Origin: GCA-2718035 sp964435285
Lineage (GTDB): Bacteria; Bacteroidota; Bacteroidia; Flavobacteriales; TMED113
NCBI GenBank assembly: GCA_964435285.1
Contig: CAYSYA010000001.1
Coordinates: forward strand, 164,960 to 228,959
Reading direction: 5' to 3'
DNA: 64,000 nucleotides
In this document: positions 62,152-64,000 of the stretch, in pieces
Layout of the letters: every line of letters begins with the position of its first letter
Position numbering within the stretch: the stretch's first letter is position 1
Made by a program: the position numbers and the translations under genes
Notes under the pieces: generated by a model
Told to the model about the DNA's origin: nothing
Seen by the model: only the letters and a program-made list of their open reading frames with translations
The model's database searches: none

Positions 62152-64000
62152 ATGAAATTTAGAACCAGTCTACATATACTTTTTGTTTTCTTCTATTCAG
62201 TTTGTTTTTCTCAAGTTGAATTAGATTGGAATTTTAACACATCTAATAATTCAAACGAAGTTATTTTTCCACAGGAATCAGTCTATGAAACTGTCAACGG
62301 TCAAGATAATCTACCAATAGGTTCATTAATTGGAGTTTTTTATTTAGATGAAAACGATGAATACAAATGTGCTGGATATAGTTCCTTTGTTGGAGATGAT
62401 ACGAATGTAACTGTTTATGCAGATAATCCTGAGACCACTGAGGTAGATGGTTTATTAAATGGGGCACAATTTTATTATTTCTTAAGAATTCAGCAGGGAG
62501 GAGGATATTCTGATTACATTGCTTTAGATACGGATGTTGAGTATTATCCCGATTTTCCAATTCCTGGATTCCCTTCTTTTTCTAATGACACATTTGATGC
62601 TAATTCTACTCAATCTACATATATTCAAAATATAACTTTTATATCTTTTTTCTCATCTGAAGATAATCTAGAGGGTTGCATGAATCAATCATCTTGTACA
62701 TATAATCCTAATGCTACTATTCACAATTCCGAAGAATGTTTTTTTGCAATAGATTTTTTTCCGCTAGCAACCTACTCAGATGACAATGGAAATTTAATTA
62801 GTTATGTAGATTGTGATGGTAACTGCCTTATTGATAGTGATGAAGATGGGATTTGTGATTTAAATGAAATTACAGGCTGTATGGATCCTGCGGCTGATAA
62901 TTATCAAGAATATTACACAGATCCTGGAGTATGTTGGTTCTTAGGTTGCATGAATCCAACAGCAATAAATTATGATCCTAACGCAACACATCCTCAACCT
63001 TACTCGTGTATTTTTGAGGAATTTGAACTTAATTGGAGTTATGTAAATTCACTTGATAATGCAACATTTGCTATTGACAATAATATTACAGGACTAGATT
63101 ACGATGGGCAATTAACCGTTGGGGGTTTTTATGTAAATGATAATTCTTTGTATAGTTGTGGGGGGAGTTCTGTCATTCCCGATGAGACACAACCTTATTC
63201 CGTGTTAACTTTATGGGGGGATGATTCACAAACAAATGAAAAAGATGGATTCAACTCTAATGAAGAAATTTTATTTTTGGTGTTATATAATGATATTGAA
63301 TATTTAGCTAACCCAATTTTTGCAACTGAATTTGAAGTAATAAATGAAAATGGAAATTCAAATTTTGTTCAATTTCCAAACTCCACTAACCAATATCAAA
63401 CTAATGGTATGTATTTTATTGAGGAGCTTCAAATCTTAGATGAAGTTCAGTTTGGATGTACAGATTTTAATTACACAGAGTATAATCAAGATGCAAATTT
63501 AGATGATGGAACCTGTCTTATATTGTCAGCATATGGTTGTATGGATCCAATTGCATTCAATTATGATTTGAATGCAAATACAAACCAAGTTTCTTTTGAA
63601 GACCAATCAAATCCATGTTTATATTTAGGTTGTACTGATTCTGCTTTTTTAGAATACTGGACTTATGACCCAATTAATGCTACAATTTCAGATCCTATTA
63701 TTCCTGCTAATTTAGACGATGGGTCTTGTGAAAATTTAATTGTTAACGGTTGTACAGAATTTTCTTCATTAAATTATAATATTGAAGCAAATGTAAATGA
63801 TGGTTCATGTATTCCTCTTGTGTTAGGTTGTGTGGATGAAACATCATTTAATTTTAATTCTGAAGCAAATTTTGATGATGGTTCTTGTTGTTATATAAGT
63901 GGTTGTACTAACCCAGAAGCCTTAAACTATAATCAATTTGCTTGTTTTGATGATGACTCATGTGTTTCAATAATTGAGGGTTGTACTATTCCATCAATGT
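62152..64000 (+). CDS. Second secreted GCxDxxA-repeat protein, 5' part only
   Basis: An open frame from ATG 62152 to the window end (616 codons, no stop reached). The signal is LHILFVFFYSVCFSQ. Two similar beta modules (about 20-165, starting VELDWNFNTSNNSNE, and about 285-430, starting FELNWSYVNSLDNAT) are followed by microdomains. About ten units of the GCxDxxA.NY...DDGSC type are visible (GCMNQSSCTYNPNAT, GCMDPAADNY, GCMNPTAINYDPNAT, GCVDETSFNFNSEAN and others). They are less regular than in the giant protein. DSDEDGICDLNE is a calcium-type loop. By analogy it should end in a T9SS sorting domain beyond the window; this is not visible. Confidence 0.88.
   Translation, partial: MKFRTSLHILFVFFYSVCFSQVELDWNFNTSNNSNEVIFPQESVYETVNGQDNLPIGSLIGVFYLDENDEYKCAGYSSFVGDDTNVTVYADNPETTEVDGLLNGAQFYYFLRIQQGGGYSDYIALDTDVEYYPDFPIPGFPSFSNDTFDANSTQSTYIQNITFISFFSSEDNLEGCMNQSSCTYNPNATIHNSEECFFAIDFFPLATYSDDNGNLISYVDCDGNCLIDSDEDGICDLNEITGCMDPAADNYQEYYTDPGVCWFLGCMNPTAINYDPNATHPQPYSCIFEEFELNWSYVNSLDNATFAIDNNITGLDYDGQLTVGGFYVNDNSLYSCGGSSVIPDETQPYSVLTLWGDDSQTNEKDGFNSNEEILFLVLYNDIEYLANPIFATEFEVINENGNSNFVQFPNSTNQYQTNGMYFIEELQILDEVQFGCTDFNYTEYNQDANLDDGTCLILSAYGCMDPIAFNYDLNANTNQVSFEDQSNPCLYLGCTDSAFLEYWTYDPINATISDPIIPANLDDGSCENLIVNGCTEFSSLNYNIEANVNDGSCIPLVLGCVDETSFNFNSEANFDDGSCCYISGCTNPEALNYNQFACFDDDSCVSIIEGCTIPSM

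Overview
The window is AT-rich and gene-dense. It reads as a chromosomal segment of a marine-type Bacteroidota, most likely Flavobacteriales. The evidence is the gliding/type IX secretion (T9SS) protein SprA, several proteins with T9SS type A or type B C-terminal sorting domains, an alternative complex III (act) operon joined to caa3-type oxidase genes, a ruvA-sprA-(insert)-gcvH-tonB arrangement, and several good matches to the Bacteroidota promoter consensus (TTTG, about 17-23 nt, TAnnTTTG). No phage, IS element, CRISPR array or rRNA is visible. One tRNA gene is present.

Layout: 1-247 is the 5' end of a DUF2723 membrane protein (minus strand). 318-434 holds tRNA-Gln with its promoter. 463-4292 is nusA-infB, with a terminator-like hairpin inside the nusA leader. 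4289-4678 is a small SPOR-like lipoprotein. 4781-16102 is the respiratory operon actABCDEF-coxB-coxA. ruvB follows. 17143-22268 (minus strand) is an envelope redox/outer-membrane group: a secreted T9SS thioredoxin-like protein, then tlpA, a DUF6029 barrel, an Omp28-like protein and a small outer-membrane barrel. 22409-32947 holds a small lipoprotein, maeB, ruvA and the 7.1-kb sprA. 32952-35840 is a tight three-gene amino-sugar module (aminotransferase, formyltransferase, oxidoreductase) sitting between sprA and gcvH. Then come gcvH, a tonB-type gene, a short UDP-sugar dehydrogenase and galE. 38918-42678 is the second respiratory cluster: heme O synthase, two oxidase subunit III genes, subunit IV, a SCO copper chaperone and a small CxxC membrane protein. 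tsaB, an M20 dipeptidase, two tandem choice-of-anchor L / type B cargo genes and gpmI follow. 52895-62008 is a giant 3037-residue T9SS type A protein. From 62152 a related repeat protein runs off the window end; it has no stop inside the window.

How the parts fit: quinol is oxidised by ACIII (Act) and electrons pass through its c-hemes to the Cox oxidase. Heme O synthase, SCO and the subunit III/IV genes in the second cluster complete that oxidase. SprA is the outer-membrane channel through which the T9SS cargo proteins encoded here would leave the cell. The thioredoxin-fold proteins of the 17-22 kb group act in the same envelope space that the very cysteine-rich cargo must cross.

The most striking observation is in the giant protein. 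Between residue 2 and residue 2695 I see no lysine or arginine, a run of about 2,690 residues. This stretch is built from about 18 cysteine-paired GCxDxxACNY...DDGSC microdomains interleaved with about ten DSYGDGW-type loops. The same microdomain occurs in the next gene and in the lipoprotein at 22.4 kb. Functions stated here come from motif recognition by eye; no database search was possible.
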